DNA of 64,000 nt from Gryllus longicercus (GCA_038098605.1 JAZDUA010000291.1:558001-622000); one strand, 5' to 3'. Numbered from the stretch's first letter, positions 49,299-62,165 are shown. Numbers and translations: made by a program. Notes: generated by a model from the sequence alone, not told the origin.

Positions 49299-50308
49299 TT
49301 TACCGACCGATTCAGACACTACATAGTAGATGCTAGCATTAAAATGTGTAAATGTAACAGGAACATTAGGATAAAACATTTCATTCAAATCAATTAAACA
49401 GACGGTCGAAATGATCAGTAATTTACGATTGGTTTAAAAAGAATTTAATCAGTTCAAACTGGTCAACGTAAATTCAGGGTTTTGGAGGCATTAATTAACC
49501 TTAGCTGTATCGCGAAACCATTTTCCGTCAAAATCGTGAACTTTGCTTTATAGCATTCCTAGATTATACGTCGCAAGAAGCAAAACTAATGTCTTGCCAA
49601 AGCCAGGATTTCGGCTGATAATTTGACCTTTTTCAAAATATATAAAGAAATGGCCATTTACATATTTCCGTGATAATTCCTGCCACTAAATATATTTATG
49701 GAGTAAAAAAACAAAAACAAAACTTAACTGAAATATACTTAATTTCTTTACTTAATTTGGTACCTGAAATTCCTCCAGATGAAATCCTGCACTGAAAGAT
49801 TGCAATATAATTTTTAAGTGAATACGTCGGTCACGGCCTACCAATATTCATGATCCTATGGCATTCCTCACGACTTCCTCCGTGTTTATACAGGATTCGA
49901 CTGTGACGTACAACCCGCGTGCATCAGCTGGGATTGCTGTCACCGCACCGTGCAACGGACATTGGAAGTGGGAATGAAGGGGAAGGAGGGGGGGTGTAAA
50001 TAAGATTGTCGTTTCGTAGATTTCATTTATTTGCATTGAATTTAGTGGATACAAGGTAACTAGTAGTTATTGAATTGTTACATCTATGATGCAATTACAA
50101 AATAAAGAGTATAAAATAACATATTTACACAATACTAGATCTTACATGAAGGCTTTACAATTATCAAAAATGTACATCACATGTAGTATAAAAAACTTAA
50201 AATTATACAAAAAGCAAGCAGGTTTTTCTGCATTCCAGAAAAATCTGCTATAAAAACTAAAGCACTGGCGATTTGCTTTCCAAATCAGAAAGTTCTTTCA
50301 TAGTCTTT
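49299..50308. other. Shc 5' region and cyclin B 3' flank
   Basis: About 1 kb separates the Shc start from the cyclin B stop, both on the minus strand. The Shc 5' UTR exon and promoter should be here; a GC-richer, CpG-containing patch at 49820-49990 is the best candidate. For cyclin B, TTTATT at 50026-50031 is an AATAAA on the minus strand, 280 nt after the stop. Confidence 0.45.
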
Positions 50309-52487
50309 TCATAGTTTGCCTAAACTCTTTATAAGCTCTGGCAGATTCTCCAGAACAGGGAGTGCACTAACTTGCAAATTTCTCGGATGAGCGTATTTCT
50401 TACGGATAGCCTGAAACCAAAGCCAAATGATTTATAGCTGCAAACACTCCACAACAAAGAAACACCATGCACTTACCTGGAATTTCGAGTCTGAAGCAGT
50501 CACCAAAATCATGCTTAGCCTCTTAACTACTGGTAAAATGTCATTTAGAGTGTAGCCAGAATATTTCACTAGGTTAATGGACCATCTACTCTTGCGTTCA
50601 GAGAGCCTGCAATTTAGAAGTTTATGATCCACGTTCCAAGGAAAAGAAAAAGAAAGAAAAATTGTTTAAGTGAAACTTGCCACAAAGAAATGTACAATGC
50701 TGCAGCAGCAAGAAGCGACGGCACAATATGGCAAAGTTCATACTCCAGAATTCCCATTTCCATTACATATTTTGCCATAACATGTGTTAAAGCTGCCACC
50801 TAAAATTAAATAATTTTTTTATAAACCTGCAAGTTGTGCAAAATCTAAACCATTGTAGTAGTACCATACCTTGTCAGCTTTACTGTAACGCCTGAGAAAA
50901 TGAATTGGTAATGGGCGTCCAAACGAGCAGTCCAACGATTTTACCATATTCAGTTCCATTTTTAAAATTTCTTGCTTTGAATATGCATTTGCAGAAACAT
51001 ACACTAATTCAGTAATGTCTGGAATCATCATTTCCTCATATTTACAAGCAATGAACATGGCAGTTGTGCCTACCAATTGTAGTTGATTTCTACCTGTACC
51101 AGGATTTTTCTGAAGAAAGAAAAAGAAAAAAAAGAAAAAAAGAAAAAAAAGAAAAAAAAAGAAAAAAAAAATTAAGTTAGTTATACATCTATATATTTTC
51201 GAACTATTTGAATAATAAGTACTGCAAGACATACCTCCAAGTATCTGTCAATAATAGCAACAGTTAGAAACAATGTTTCAGAATTCATTTCGAAGTCTCT
51301 TTGTACTTCAACAAGCCAATCTATTAAGGTAGCTCTCATTTTACCAGTCAATTTAGAGTTTTTAAGGTATTGAGGAGAGATTGGAAATTTCACCTTAAAA
51401 GTAAAAAATAAAGTTGTGGTTACACAAACAACAGCAAGTCAAATCAACAGTAGGAAAGATAATACCTCCATTTCCCGCAAATATTTGTACATATCTTTGG
51501 CATACATTCCCAACATAATAGGGTCATTTTCATCATCTTTATCTATATCGACAATACAGGAACTGTCAAGGAGAGTACTCGAGAAAGCACTTAACGTGGC
51601 ATGTCTGGAATTAGCATCAGTTTTGGTTTCTTCTTTTAAGGTTTCTTTTTCTGAAACTTTGGTAACAGGTTGTGATTCTTTACATTTAAATGGCCCATCT
51701 TTTGAATCTTGAGGTCTAATGGAAAAAAGAAAAAGAAAAAAAACCCTATGAAAATACAATGTTTGTAGTCAAATTTGTAATTTATAAAGAATCCGCTTTA
51801 TACCTGAAACTTTGTCCGAAATCTCCAGTATTGGAAGTTTGCTGAGAGTTTTTTAACACGCGATCCTGCTTCAAGCCAGGAGCAGGTCCTTCTTTGGGTG
51901 CTCTCTCAGCTGCAGGAAGAGTTTTCTTTTCAGGAACTTTGCAAATACTTAACCTACTGTGCTGAGCTCTCAAAAGACATGCTTTAGTCTGCTTTACTTG
52001 TATACTAGGTTGCCTGTTGGAGAAAAGGGCATTACAATCATTGCAACGAACAGAACAAATTTTGTCTAACAGATAAAAAAAAAACCATTTTTACTTGTTG
52101 GCAGTCTGCTTTACTACAGGGAAATTCGTGGTCGGAAAAGTCTCTTGTTTTTTCTCAGGAGCTTTGATCAGGTTAGGTGCTCCCTTCCCTTTAGGTTGAA
52201 CAACTTTATTTCCAACTTCTTTCAGAGCAGCTCTCTTGACCTCCACCTGGGGCTTCTGCTTCACCTTAAACCCCTGATTTTCATCAGTAGCCTACAGGGA
52301 AATAAAACTATGAACATGTGATTCGATTCATTAAGTAATGATGCGAGATTGATACGTACGGCTAAGAGCGATTATGCAGTAAACGAGAAATTTACGACTT
52401 TCATAAAATACACAGCAAATCATCCACCCAATTCAACACGATATAGTATCCGATACTCACCAAATTCCTCGTGGTAAGAGTCGCCAT
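50309..52487 (-). CDS. CycB: G2/mitotic-specific cyclin B
   Basis: Nine exons, high to low: 52487-52461, 52291-52095, 52013-51804, 51715-51466, 51393-51235, 51109-50870, 50799-50681, 50606-50477, 50410-50309; 477 aa. Residues 29-37, RAALKEVGN, are a canonical APC/C destruction box. A Lys-rich linker follows. The N-terminal cyclin fold has MRATLIDWLVEVQRDFEMNS, TLFLTVAIIDRYLE and GTTAMFIACKYEE. The C-terminal fold has MEMGILEYELCHIVPSLLAA and a WSINLVKYSGYTLNDI segment. Cyclin B activates Cdk1 for mitotic entry. Exon 7 must end at 50681 before GC (donor TTTGTG/GCAAGT) to keep the frame into LSERKSRWS; every other intron is GT-AG. A 60-nt pyrimidine tract precedes exon 6. The start is the first ATG and has an exon boundary nine codons later. 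Confidence 0.96.
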
Positions 52488-53416
52488 TTCACAATTTAAA
52501 TCCTCCAGTCGATTCTGCAAACAATCAACAGCCGGAATTTTCGCCGCAAATACAGTAAATAGCCGGGAACAACTGACACCATAACCAGCTACATTAAGTC
52601 AAGGAGCTCGTCGGGTGTCCGTTTAAATTCCCTTCAGAACGAGAATTCCGCCAATAGCAGAAACGAGGGTACGGTAGTGTATTGTGATTGGTCCCAATTA
52701 ACATAACCACTCCCCGGTCTGCTGTTTTGTTGCCACATGGATAGTTAAAATTTCATGGAGATCGTTTTCATTTATGCCTTGCGACAGATTCGTTTATAAA
52801 GATAACTACTATTATTGAATGAACCACTTCCAAACAATTTTCAATGCTGCATTTAGCAAATAAATGCTTACTTCGATATTTATTTAGGTCTGTCAACATT
52901 AATTTTTACATTGTTTCTACAATAAATTCTGCCGCAGTTCTTTTTTACATTTACATTCGTTATGTAGTGAAAATCAATATAGATGTATATAACTGTCATT
53001 ATGACAATTTTACATCATAATTGTTACATGTTTAAAAAATCAGCCATAAGAAAAATTTTTTAATTTGAAGTTGGCAGTTACGGGTCTTGACAAAAGAAGT
53101 TGGTGTCACTGAGAAAGCGCGCGGTTTTCTAGGTACAACGGGTACAACGACGAAAGTGAATGGGTGAATCCTGATACATCTGTTGTCAATAATGTAGGGC
53201 GATGCAGTCTACTTTATAGCTTGTGTTTAATGTAATGTTCTGTATTTTATGTTATTACATGTTCCATTGAGTAGGCAACTAACATAATTGGTTCATTAAA
53301 CTGTGATAATGCGTGATAATTTTAGTTTTGTGTGCAAGAATTTGTTTCCCTTTTTTTTGGAAGTAGACCACCTTAAGTCAGTTTTGAAGTAGTTTCTTGA
53401 AGAAAAAAAAACCGCA
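52488..53416. promoter_or_regulatory. Bidirectional promoter region, cyclin B / IQGAP
   Basis: The two genes are divergent with 929 bp between start codons. CCAAT-box cores lie at 52651-52655 and 52694-52698 (plus) and as ATTGG at 52687-52691. Two of them are about 36 bp apart, as in vertebrate cyclin B promoters bound by NF-Y. A TTTAAA at 52622-52627 could be a degenerate CHR-like element. All of these lie 135-215 bp from the cyclin B ATG. No TATA box is obvious. Function is inferred from motif layout only. Confidence 0.5.
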
Positions 53417-56400
53417 ATGGAGGACCACGGCGTGAAAGAAGATTCCTTAAGCGAAGGTAATGATGATAGGCATTTGGAGGAAACTCAAAATAACCAGCGG
53501 GCTTTCGTTCTGTTTCCTTCGACCTTTAAGCAAATCCGAGAGGCTTCCTTGCTTTGCTTCTGAATATAAAATGTAATTTTTCATCATCGCAAGAGTCTCG
53601 TGCGGTTCCAAATCTTCAAAGTTAAATAAAGTAAATTAGATAAAATCAGTTCTTTGACAATAAATAAATTTTAGAATATTGTTTTTCTTATCCATATAAA
53701 ATATAAATAATTTATAAATGCGGAGTTGCATATCAAACCTGATTATAGCAATTGCATGTCAATGTCATGTTGCCTTCATAATCAAGTGGCGAGTATTTTT
53801 GCATAATACTTTTAATGTGATTTAGCAATTGTGATGTGACAATTATTATTTCAGTTCAAAATGCAACTAGTGCTGAGGAAATTGATGAAATACGGAAAAG
53901 AAACATCGCATATGAATATTTATGTCATCTGGAAGAAGCAAAGATGTAAGTTTTTGTCAAAATGTTCCTGCTTAAATCAGTACTGTTAAGACTGAAGCAT
54001 GCACACCTCTAGCTCCAGGAACGATTTATTTGTGCGTTTAGTTGATATGAAATTATTGTAGAAGGTACATTTGTTCGTGGTTTCTTTTGTGTGTTTTATT
54101 TATTTATTTCTTGACTTCATTTGATAATCTTTTAAAGAAGAAACCTTGAAGTCACTGGAAAAAATATTCTTCACTAATTTTGAGATCTAAAATAAAGTTT
54201 TTGATGCATCCTTTGATTTTTATTTGTCACAAATCAGAAATGAAAATAGTTGTGTGATGAATGTAAACATTGTAGGGAAAGATTTTGCTGTATTTCAAAA
54301 TTTATATCAACAACCACTATTTGCAGGATTGGTTTGAAATTTGCTCGTTGGTCACATAAAATTTGTGTGAAACGTGCTAAAAAGTAATTCTCTAAAATTT
54401 TCAAAATTTCCATTTTTCTCCATATTTTTTAAATTCCATATTTTTTTCAAATCAATTTTTACTTTGATTTTCATGCCAATTAAGTGTTTCATAAGATATT
54501 TATTGTAGGTGGTTGGAGGCTGTTCTTCATGAGAAGTTGCCTCCAACAACTGAATTAGAAGAAAGTCTTCGTCATGGAGTATACTTGGCAAAACTTGGAC
54601 ATTTCATTGCTCCAGAAGTGGTACCAGTATCAAAAATATACGATCTTCAATTGCAACGTTACAATGTTGCTGGGCTGCAGTTTCGTCACACAGATAATAT
54701 AAATTATTGGTTGAAAGCACTTGTTATTTCTGGTTTACCTAAAGTAATTAATCAAAATTATTTTGAACAATAGTTCGAAAATATATATTACTATTAGAAA
54801 TGATAAAAAATAAATGGATTTTAATTTTTTTCAAATCGTGCATCTTGTGAAAATCTTTTTCTTTTCAGACTTTTCATCCAGAAACCACTGATGTTTATGA
54901 TAAAAAAGGAATGCCAAAAGTTATATATTGTTTACATGCCCTTAGTACTCATTTGTTCAAGATGGGTCGGGCACCATTAATACAAGCTTTGTATGGGAAA
55001 ATTAATTTCACAGGTAATTCTCAAGAAATAGTTGTATTTACGCATCACTTTGTGTTTTCTTTAAATATAATCTGTAATTGTCTGTAGATGATGAAATAAG
55101 TAATATGAAACAAGCTTTGGAAGATAATGGTATTCCGATGCCTGCATTTCAAAAGATTGGTGGACTTCTCTCGGAGGATTTAACTGATGACACCACAGCT
55201 TTGCATGATGTAATTGTTAAAATAAATTATGCCCTCGATCAAACGGTATGTCCTTGTGTATAAACAAACTTTCTCCAGACTGTTAAGTTTAGAGGTTGAA
55301 CTATTATGTTGAAACATTATTATTTATAGGATACTGAAATGCTGCTTCATGCCCTTGAAAATAAAGTTGCAAAATTACACGATGTTAAACCCTCATATAT
55401 TAAACATTATTGGAATGTATTACGTGATGCAAAGATTTTGAAGGTGAAAGCTGCTATGAATAGGGTGAGTTTGGTTAAGAATTTCTTAGTAGAATTTTGC
55501 AGAATTGTTCATTTTTGTAAGTGAAGAAAAACCTAGTGTTCTGAAACCTTTTTTAAAACTTACTTTCTTGTGTCTTGGTAAAGTGAAGTTCACTTGTTTT
55601 AGTTATTCTGTGCCACGAGTTTTATTCCAAATCCATTTAAGTTTGAATTATGAATTTTACTACTTTTTTGTAGTCCTTAGTGTTTGCACACTAGATGAAC
55701 GATTTAATCTTGTTAGTGCAGCAATCAATAATTTTGACTAATAAAAAAAATAACTTTAATTTTGACACTGGTTAATTTCAACATTGATGAATTTTTCCAA
55801 TTATTTAGGCCAATTATTGTAATTTCATTTTCATGACAAACAATTATAAAATTAGTTCTCTATACACAAATTTCAGCAGTGGAATGCATTGTCCTTTTTA
55901 TCTCTCATACCTATGAAATATAGTAAAGACAACAAGCAATTATTTCAGGTTAGAAAAACCGATAAAATTGTGAAGCTTTTTTTTAATACTTAAACAAATT
56001 CTCAAATCAATATTTAGATATAAATATTTTATTCATCATTCAACTCTCGTTAAGGCAACCACAAAACACACAAAAACAAAAGAAGTTGTCATTGTATAGA
56101 CAAACAATATAAACTCTAGTTCACACTATAAATGTAGTATATCCTAATATACGACCTTACGTTTATATTACAATTATAATACTTCATCTTGCCTAATACC
56201 AGTGTTTGCATTTAATATTTTACGGGATTTAATAAATTTAGCCTTGCACAATGATTTAGAAAATATTATCTGCTACATGCTCATTTGAATCAATTTTACA
56301 TACGTCTATAATTCCTTCCAAGGGGCTTTTATTTATGAAATAGTAATGTACTTCTGTATACTCGATGTTCTTTGTGAAATTACCATATTTAGCACTTAAC

Positions 56401-59400
56401 GCTTCTGAATTGTCTTTGTAAATTCTAATTGGTTTATAGAGCTTAATACAAAAGATGATCAAAATATTGTTCACTAATTTAATATCAGTAATTGCTTGAT
56501 AATAATAATGCCACATATTCTGCAAAAGTAGATTTTGTAACATTTCCTTGTTTCTTTGATTTCCAAAAATAAAATGAGTTTCCAAATTGTCTAATTGCAT
56601 AACCAGATGAGGAGTTAAGATCTATACCATCACCTGTTCAATCTGCATCTGCAAAACAATCTAACATTTCAACAGGTTTACCTCTACTATAAGTTGACAC
56701 AAAAATTTTTGTTCAATACAGATATTTTGGAACTCAAGGCATATTTCAAATGAGTATCGAATAACAATTTTGAAATCTACTTAAATAATTTTCATTGTAG
56801 CTTATATCTGGTCTTGTCCCATACCTAATATAACACAGAGCACGTATCAAATTTCTGTACGTATTATCATGACATACTTCCAGAGATGGTTCTAATTTTA
56901 AATTTACTTCCATTGCTGTATCATACAGCTTTCAATCTTATATTTTACTGCTAATGTTTCAGTATAACTTTCCTTGCTTAATTAATTTTTCTTGTCGTCA
57001 GAGTCAATCTTAATTCTAAGATAGTTTTAATTTCACCTAAATCTTTCATCAAAAATCATTTTGACAATAGAGTTCTAATCTCCCAAATTTTCTTTTTATT
57101 TTTACTGCAAATCATCGACAAACATTATTAAATAGATTTTATCATTCCTATATCTCATATATAAGGACAATAATCATATTTAGTACTCATGAACTTTATG
57201 ATGAGACTTTACCATTTAGAAATGCAGTTTCTACATCCATCTGTTCTATAATTAAACTTTCCTCACAGCAGTATGACAGCAACATTTTTGAAGTTTGCAT
57301 TTTAACTACTGGTGAATATGTCATCTAGAACTTCTTTCTGTTGAAAACCTTTCATGACTAATCTTTCTTTATAATTTGTTTTTGATTTCTTTGTATAAAC
57401 CCATTTTACATATCCTAATTTCCAGTTTTTGTTTTTATTTAAACATTCAATTTCTCTATCCATTGCTCACTTCCAAAATTCAGATTCTTCACCAGTGATC
57501 GTCTCTTCAAAATTTAGAGGACTACCTGTGTTACAAAAATGTACTTAAATGTCGTAAACATAACTATCATCATATCTATTTGGCTTCTCTCTCTCTCCCT
57601 CTTTCTATCTCTCTCCCCCTCCCTCTCTCTCCCTTTCTTTCCCTCTCTCTCCCTTTCTTTCCCTCTCTCTCCCTTTCTTTCCCTCTCTCTCCCTTTCTTT
57701 CCCTCTCTCTCTCTTTCTTTCCCTCTCTCTCTCTTTCTTTCCCTCTCTCTCTCTCCCTTTCTTTCCCTCTCTCTCTCTCTCTTTCTTTCCCTCTCTCTCT
57801 CTTTCTTTCCCTCTCTCTCTCTCTTTCTTTCCCTCTCTCTCTCTTTCTTTCCCTCTCTCTCTCTTTCTTTCCCTCTCTCTCTCTTTCCCTCTCTCTCTCT
57901 CTTTCTTTCCCCTCTCTCTCTCTTTCTTTCCCTCTCTCTCCCTTTCTTTCCCTCTCTCTTGGGACCTACTTGAACTCTGCATTTGTTCATTCAATGTAGA
58001 GATGTTCAATTGTAGTCAGTCATTCAATGTTGAGTTACTTTCTTCACTTTTGTACTCAGAATCATGTGAGTAAGATTCATTTGAATCCATTTCTGAGTTA
58101 CGTCCGCTAAAACCAATACATTTTACATTTTTCTTTACCACATCAACATGTCTCGCAACAATTACTTTATTATCTACTAATTCTCTCTACCCAACTTTGT
58201 TGTAGCCTAACAAGATTCCCCAATCAGCTTTTCAATCCCAGTTTGATCTTCTTAAATTTTCTCTTTCACTCACACACACACACTCGCACACTCTCACTCC
58301 CATACAATTTCAAATATTTTGAGTTTGGTTTCTTTCCAAATAATACTTCATAAGGTGTCTGTCTTTCAGTAGTATTTGCTAATGTTCTATTTTTAAGATA
58401 TACAGCCGGGCAAAACAATTTTTGGCCAATATCTCACATTAGCTCTTGCCTAATAAACATTGCGACATGCCCATGATTGATCTATTATATCTTTCAGCAG
58501 TACCATTTAATTCATGCACTTAAGGAGGGGCATGCATCCAAAACTATCATCTTTTCTCTAGCTAACAGATAAAACATGTTTATTCATGTTCTCTTTACTG
58601 TTATCACAATGCAATTTGTTAATTATTCTACCAGTCAGATTCTCAATTTCATTTATTTTTTTCAACAAAACAATCATGAACTTGATCTTTTGATTTAATA
58701 GGATAGACTTGACCCACTTTACTATAATTGTCAATATATGAAAGAAAGTATTTTTCTCCATTCAAACATGGAGTAGATAGAGACCCATTTAGATCAATAT
58801 GCACTATTTTCCAAAATCTCTTTAGCTCTACTTCTTTTCTTCTCAATAGGTACATTGGGCATTTTATTTTAAATTCAAATTTTACATTTCGTAAACCGAT
58901 TCTAATTCTTTAGGTATAGCATCTACTAGTTGATTTTCACTAAAGATATTTAAATACTTAAAATTGACATGACCCAGAATACGATGCCATACTATTTTCT
59001 GGCTTCTTTTCACCCCAAAAGACTGGCTCTTAAGCAAGCTAATATGTTTTCAGACCTTTAATTTAGGATACTTCAATATCACTCTTACTAATACAAAACC
59101 AGAAACTTGTCATGGTATTGTTCCTCTGCTTAGGAATGTAAGATCTTGACTGATCTATCACAGTGAGATTATATAGGTGTCAATGTACTATTTGGATAGT
59201 TAAATTGTTGCAGCTGATGTTATATTTTCTCTGTGTGAAGTAGGAAGTCTCCAAGTCTTAATTTTTCAAATTTTGTGCTTGATGTGGCCTGAGGCCTAGG
59301 GCAACTACTGGTGCTGTTACCCTAAAGGCAAACATTTTGATAGCCCCCTCCCCTCGCCATCCAGCATTAGTTTGGTTTTGATGGTTTATAGTTTGCAATG

Positions 59401-59870
59401 GAGCAATCTAAAAAGTCACACAAAATGTTTAATTTATTACTATTGAAGCTATTGTAAGGGTTCCCTGAACAAATAATCAACTGTTTTTCACTAGAAAGCT
59501 TTATTTCATGTGTTCTCCAGATTTAAATTGTCAATTAAAAGAACAAAAGTACAGAAGTCTAATAAATGCATTGTCTATGTTCAGGTCTTTGATAACTTAA
59601 TAATGATGTTTCAGTCTTTCCTGGAGAGTTTTACTGCAGATGAATATGATGAGCTTCTCACTCAAGCAGAAGTACAAGGTCACATTACGTCAGTGAATGG
59701 TATATACTCTCTCTAAATATATATTTTGGTAAATTTAATAATGACAGTTGTCATAGAATTTTTTTCTGTGTGTAGTGGCATGTTCGAGGCATGAGCTTAT
59801 TGATGCAGCCAAAAAGATGAATAATGAACATTTTATGACTATTTTAAGTAGCCCATGGTTTGGACTGAGG
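53417..59870 (+). CDS. Iqgap: IQGAP scaffold protein, 5' part; eight exons
   Basis: Exons 53417-53456, 53855-53945, 54509-54743, 54869-55013, 55088-55245, 55330-55464, 59615-59699 and 59776-59870 give 328 residues in one frame; more exons must lie beyond the window. The start is MEDHGVKEDSLSEVQNATSA. A calponin-homology domain covers about residues 30-150 (RKRNIAYEYLCHLEEAKMWL, HGVYLAKLGHFIAP, FRHTDNINYWLKALVISGLP, KKGMPKVIYCLHALSTHLFK). It then passes DDEISNMKQALEDNGIPMPA and GGLLSED into IQGAP-specific helical repeats (VIVKINYALDQTD; DEYDELLTQAEVQGHITSVN). IQGAPs bind F-actin through CH and Rac/Cdc42 through a GAP-related domain, which is not in this window. For exon 7 the acceptor at 59615 was preferred over an in-frame one at 59585, because it keeps the spacing seen in vertebrate IQGAPs. 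Confidence 0.95.
56230..58960 (-). pseudogene. Ty1/copia retrotransposon remnant in IQGAP intron
   Basis: Minus-strand fragments appear in element order. Integrase: LKRFWKIVHIDLNGSLSTP with CLNGEKYFLSYIDNYSKVGQ (58860-58680), then INEIENLTGRIINKLHCDNS. A multi-stop stretch around 58500-58320 still reads TDTL...FGKKPN-like. After the microsatellite, the RT start GEESEFWK...AMDREIECLNKNKNWKL and KGFQQKEVLDDIF follow (57510-57290). RNase H comes at the end, KPIRIYKDNSEALSAKYGNF (56600-56256). Stops and frameshifts are frequent. LTRs were not found. It is antisense to IQGAP. Confidence 0.8.
57588..57960. repeat. (CTCTCTCTTTCTTTCC)n pyrimidine microsatellite
   Basis: About 370 bp of pure pyrimidine on the plus strand, made of CCCTCTCTCT and CTTTCTTTC blocks. 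It sits between the integrase and RT parts of the Copia remnant. All six long frames through it are artefacts. Confidence 0.97.
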
Positions 59871-61122
59871 GTAAGTAATTAGTCTTTGATATTTTGAAAT
59901 GATAGGCAAAGTTTTTTCTAGAACTTCTAATATCAATGTATTGACATTTAGTTTCTAATAATTTTTTCCTTTGTCAGTAGCACAAAAACATTGGCTTTCT
60001 TTCAATCAAATAATTAAAATTGTAAAGAAGTTTTATTCAGCAGCTGTTTTAATCTATTTTAACACTTGACTACACTTTGTCAAAATTAATTCATCATTAA
60101 GTAATCAGGCAGTGTGTTTGTATAAAGTCTGATTAGTGTGTGTTGTTACTTTCTCATACGTAACACAGAGAAATTATTGTAAAACTGCTGGAAAAAAGAT
60201 TTGATTTTTTATCAGAAAAAACTTGTTTTATGGATTTGTGACACTACAAAATTAGAATTTTCTTGCTCCTATTTTTATTCATTTTATATGAATGCAGCAA
60301 CAAGTTGATATTAACATATATCTCGTGTCACATATACCTCGATTGTAATTGTTGACGAAGTCCTTTGGTAGTTATTTTGGAAATGTTTTAATTTTGTAAC
60401 AGTTTGATGGAATTATATTAAATTAATCTAATTTGTTTGTAGTAAATTATTTTCTCGAGTATGCATTGTTGATAGAATCCAAGTTTTCAGGTCTCTGATA
60501 TTGAAAAGTGGTTTCTGGGAAACGCATCAGTTTGGGGTGTGACGGGCAGGAGCCACATCACATATTTCTTATTGATTATTATAATCGCATCCGGGCACAT
60601 CAACTGCTTTGGTGATTTTTCCCGCAAGTGTAGTGTTTATCGAGGGAGGTAGTGTTGGTGAGATACGGCACTGACTTACGCGTCGACATGCGGGATTTTC
60701 GCCGTCTAGGAATGTCCCACCAGCAAAGCACTGCTTCAGCCAGGACAAACTCCAAACTCTCCGTTGGTCTCCCAATATGTGTTAGTGTGATGCATGTAAG
60801 AGTGCGTGCGTGTGTATCTGTGTGTGTGTGTGGGCGTTAATCCGTCTGGCGCGAGCGTTAGAGGTTTCGATTTGGAAGCTCCAACCAAAGTTGTTCCAAA
60901 GCAATCGTACCTTTCTCTGATGTACGCACCGATGAGCAAATCGCGAGCCTCAAAGTAGAAGTGACTTCTCACCCTTCCCTCAACCTTTGTAAAGGAGTGG
61001 CCAAGCATGTTGATTCAGAAACAAGGGAGGAACTCTCCTTCCTTGAATGTCACGGTGTTACTGAAGTTGACAAGATTAAGATAGAGCATGATAGAAAGAT
61101 ATTCACTTCTCTGATTTTAACG
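59871..61122. other. IQGAP intron, repeat-derived
   Basis: AT-rich up to about 60480, then a GC-richer block (60500-61110) with a (GT)n tract near 60815-60833. No further IQGAP exon was recognised. The block is probably transposon-derived but I cannot name it. Confidence 0.4.

Positions 61123-61179
<57 letters not shown>
61123..61179. repeat. (ATT)n microsatellite
   Basis: About 57 bp of uninterrupted ATT repeat; unlike the tracts at 31053 and 33460, no retroelement abuts it that I can recognise. Confidence 0.95.
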
Positions 61180-61859
61180 TTCGTCCTTGCGAGAAAGGAT
61201 TTATTACGTATTTTGCAATCTTCGCGTACGATAGTAACTAACCTTTTGTGTTGTTATAAACGGCAAAAGTTCGGCCATACGCAACAAAGGTTTATGTCAG
61301 AAAGTCCGGTATGAGCAGTGTGAATTAATGTACGAAGGAGAACCCTGCGCTATATCACAGCATTATGTTAGCTGCGAAGATCATGTCGCAGAGGTCAATA
61401 AGCGCCCTACCTTTCTGACGGAGAGGGATTCAGAAGGTACGAGGTAAGACCGTTAAAGTAACAGCGAGCTGCCGAACAGTTCCTGCTGCGCCCGCATTGG
61501 CGCATTTGTTGCTAGTTGTCTACAGGGAACATCCCTGAAGAGGTAACACGCCTGCAAGGTGAGACAATAATAATTCCTACCAAATATGAGAAACAAATTA
61601 AGAAAAATAATCAGCTATTGAATCCACTCAAGCCTTCTCTTCTTTTCGACCCCGCACGAAGGTCGATGTCAGACGCTTGTCCATTCTGGACTCTTGGCTC
61701 GCGTTCTAACCTCCTACTTCTGAGATTCGCTGTTACTCAGCCTCTGTCAGTTCCTCGGAGGGCTGCTTCACAGGGGTGGGCACTCGTCCCTTCGGGAAAC
61801 CACAACGGAAGCTCAAGAAGGAAAAGAAAGAATATTCGTTACACCCAGTATGGTTCTCC

Positions 61860-62165
61860 CACCCTGGTTGTAAATGGATTTTTCTTAAACGATAGTCTTC
61901 AGGAACGGTGGAAAAACTTCCCAAAAAGAAGGAATAACAACACACCAGAATTGCAAGAGTGACACACTACCGATACCTAGGCGTTACAATGCAGACTGCG
62001 GGCAAATGCTCACAAAACACATTACGGAAAAAAAGAGCACAAGCGTTTAGCGTAATAAATGACGCAAAATACATAAGAAGACGAGCCGAACACCGCCATT
62101 AAACTTTTTCAAGCCAAAGTCTTGCCTGCATTAGAAAAAAATTGTAGCCTTGGAACAGCCGTGAA
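61860..62165 (+). mobile_element. LINE reverse-transcriptase fragment
   Basis: The plus strand reads VTHYRYLGVTMQTAGKCSQN, then KKRAQAFSVINDAKYIRR. This is the FxYLGxxLQ and following helix of a non-LTR RT. It runs into stops from 62100 and is frameshifted. The upstream part (61515-61860) is open but unrecognised. Confidence 0.55.

Noticed and set aside
49299..49388. N-terminal extension of SHC starting MNEMFYPNV
   Set aside because: A plausible 3' splice site (ACTATGTAG) falls between this stretch and MPRPLPEG, so it is probably intron. RNA data would settle it.
57514..58009. Arg/Glu-rich and Leu/Ser/Pro-rich ORFs on both strands
   Set aside because: Direct translation of a pyrimidine microsatellite.
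59585..59614. Longer IQGAP exon 7 from the acceptor at 59583-59584
   Set aside because: It is in frame, but would insert ten residues where vertebrate IQGAPs have none; the acceptor at 59615 keeps the spacing.
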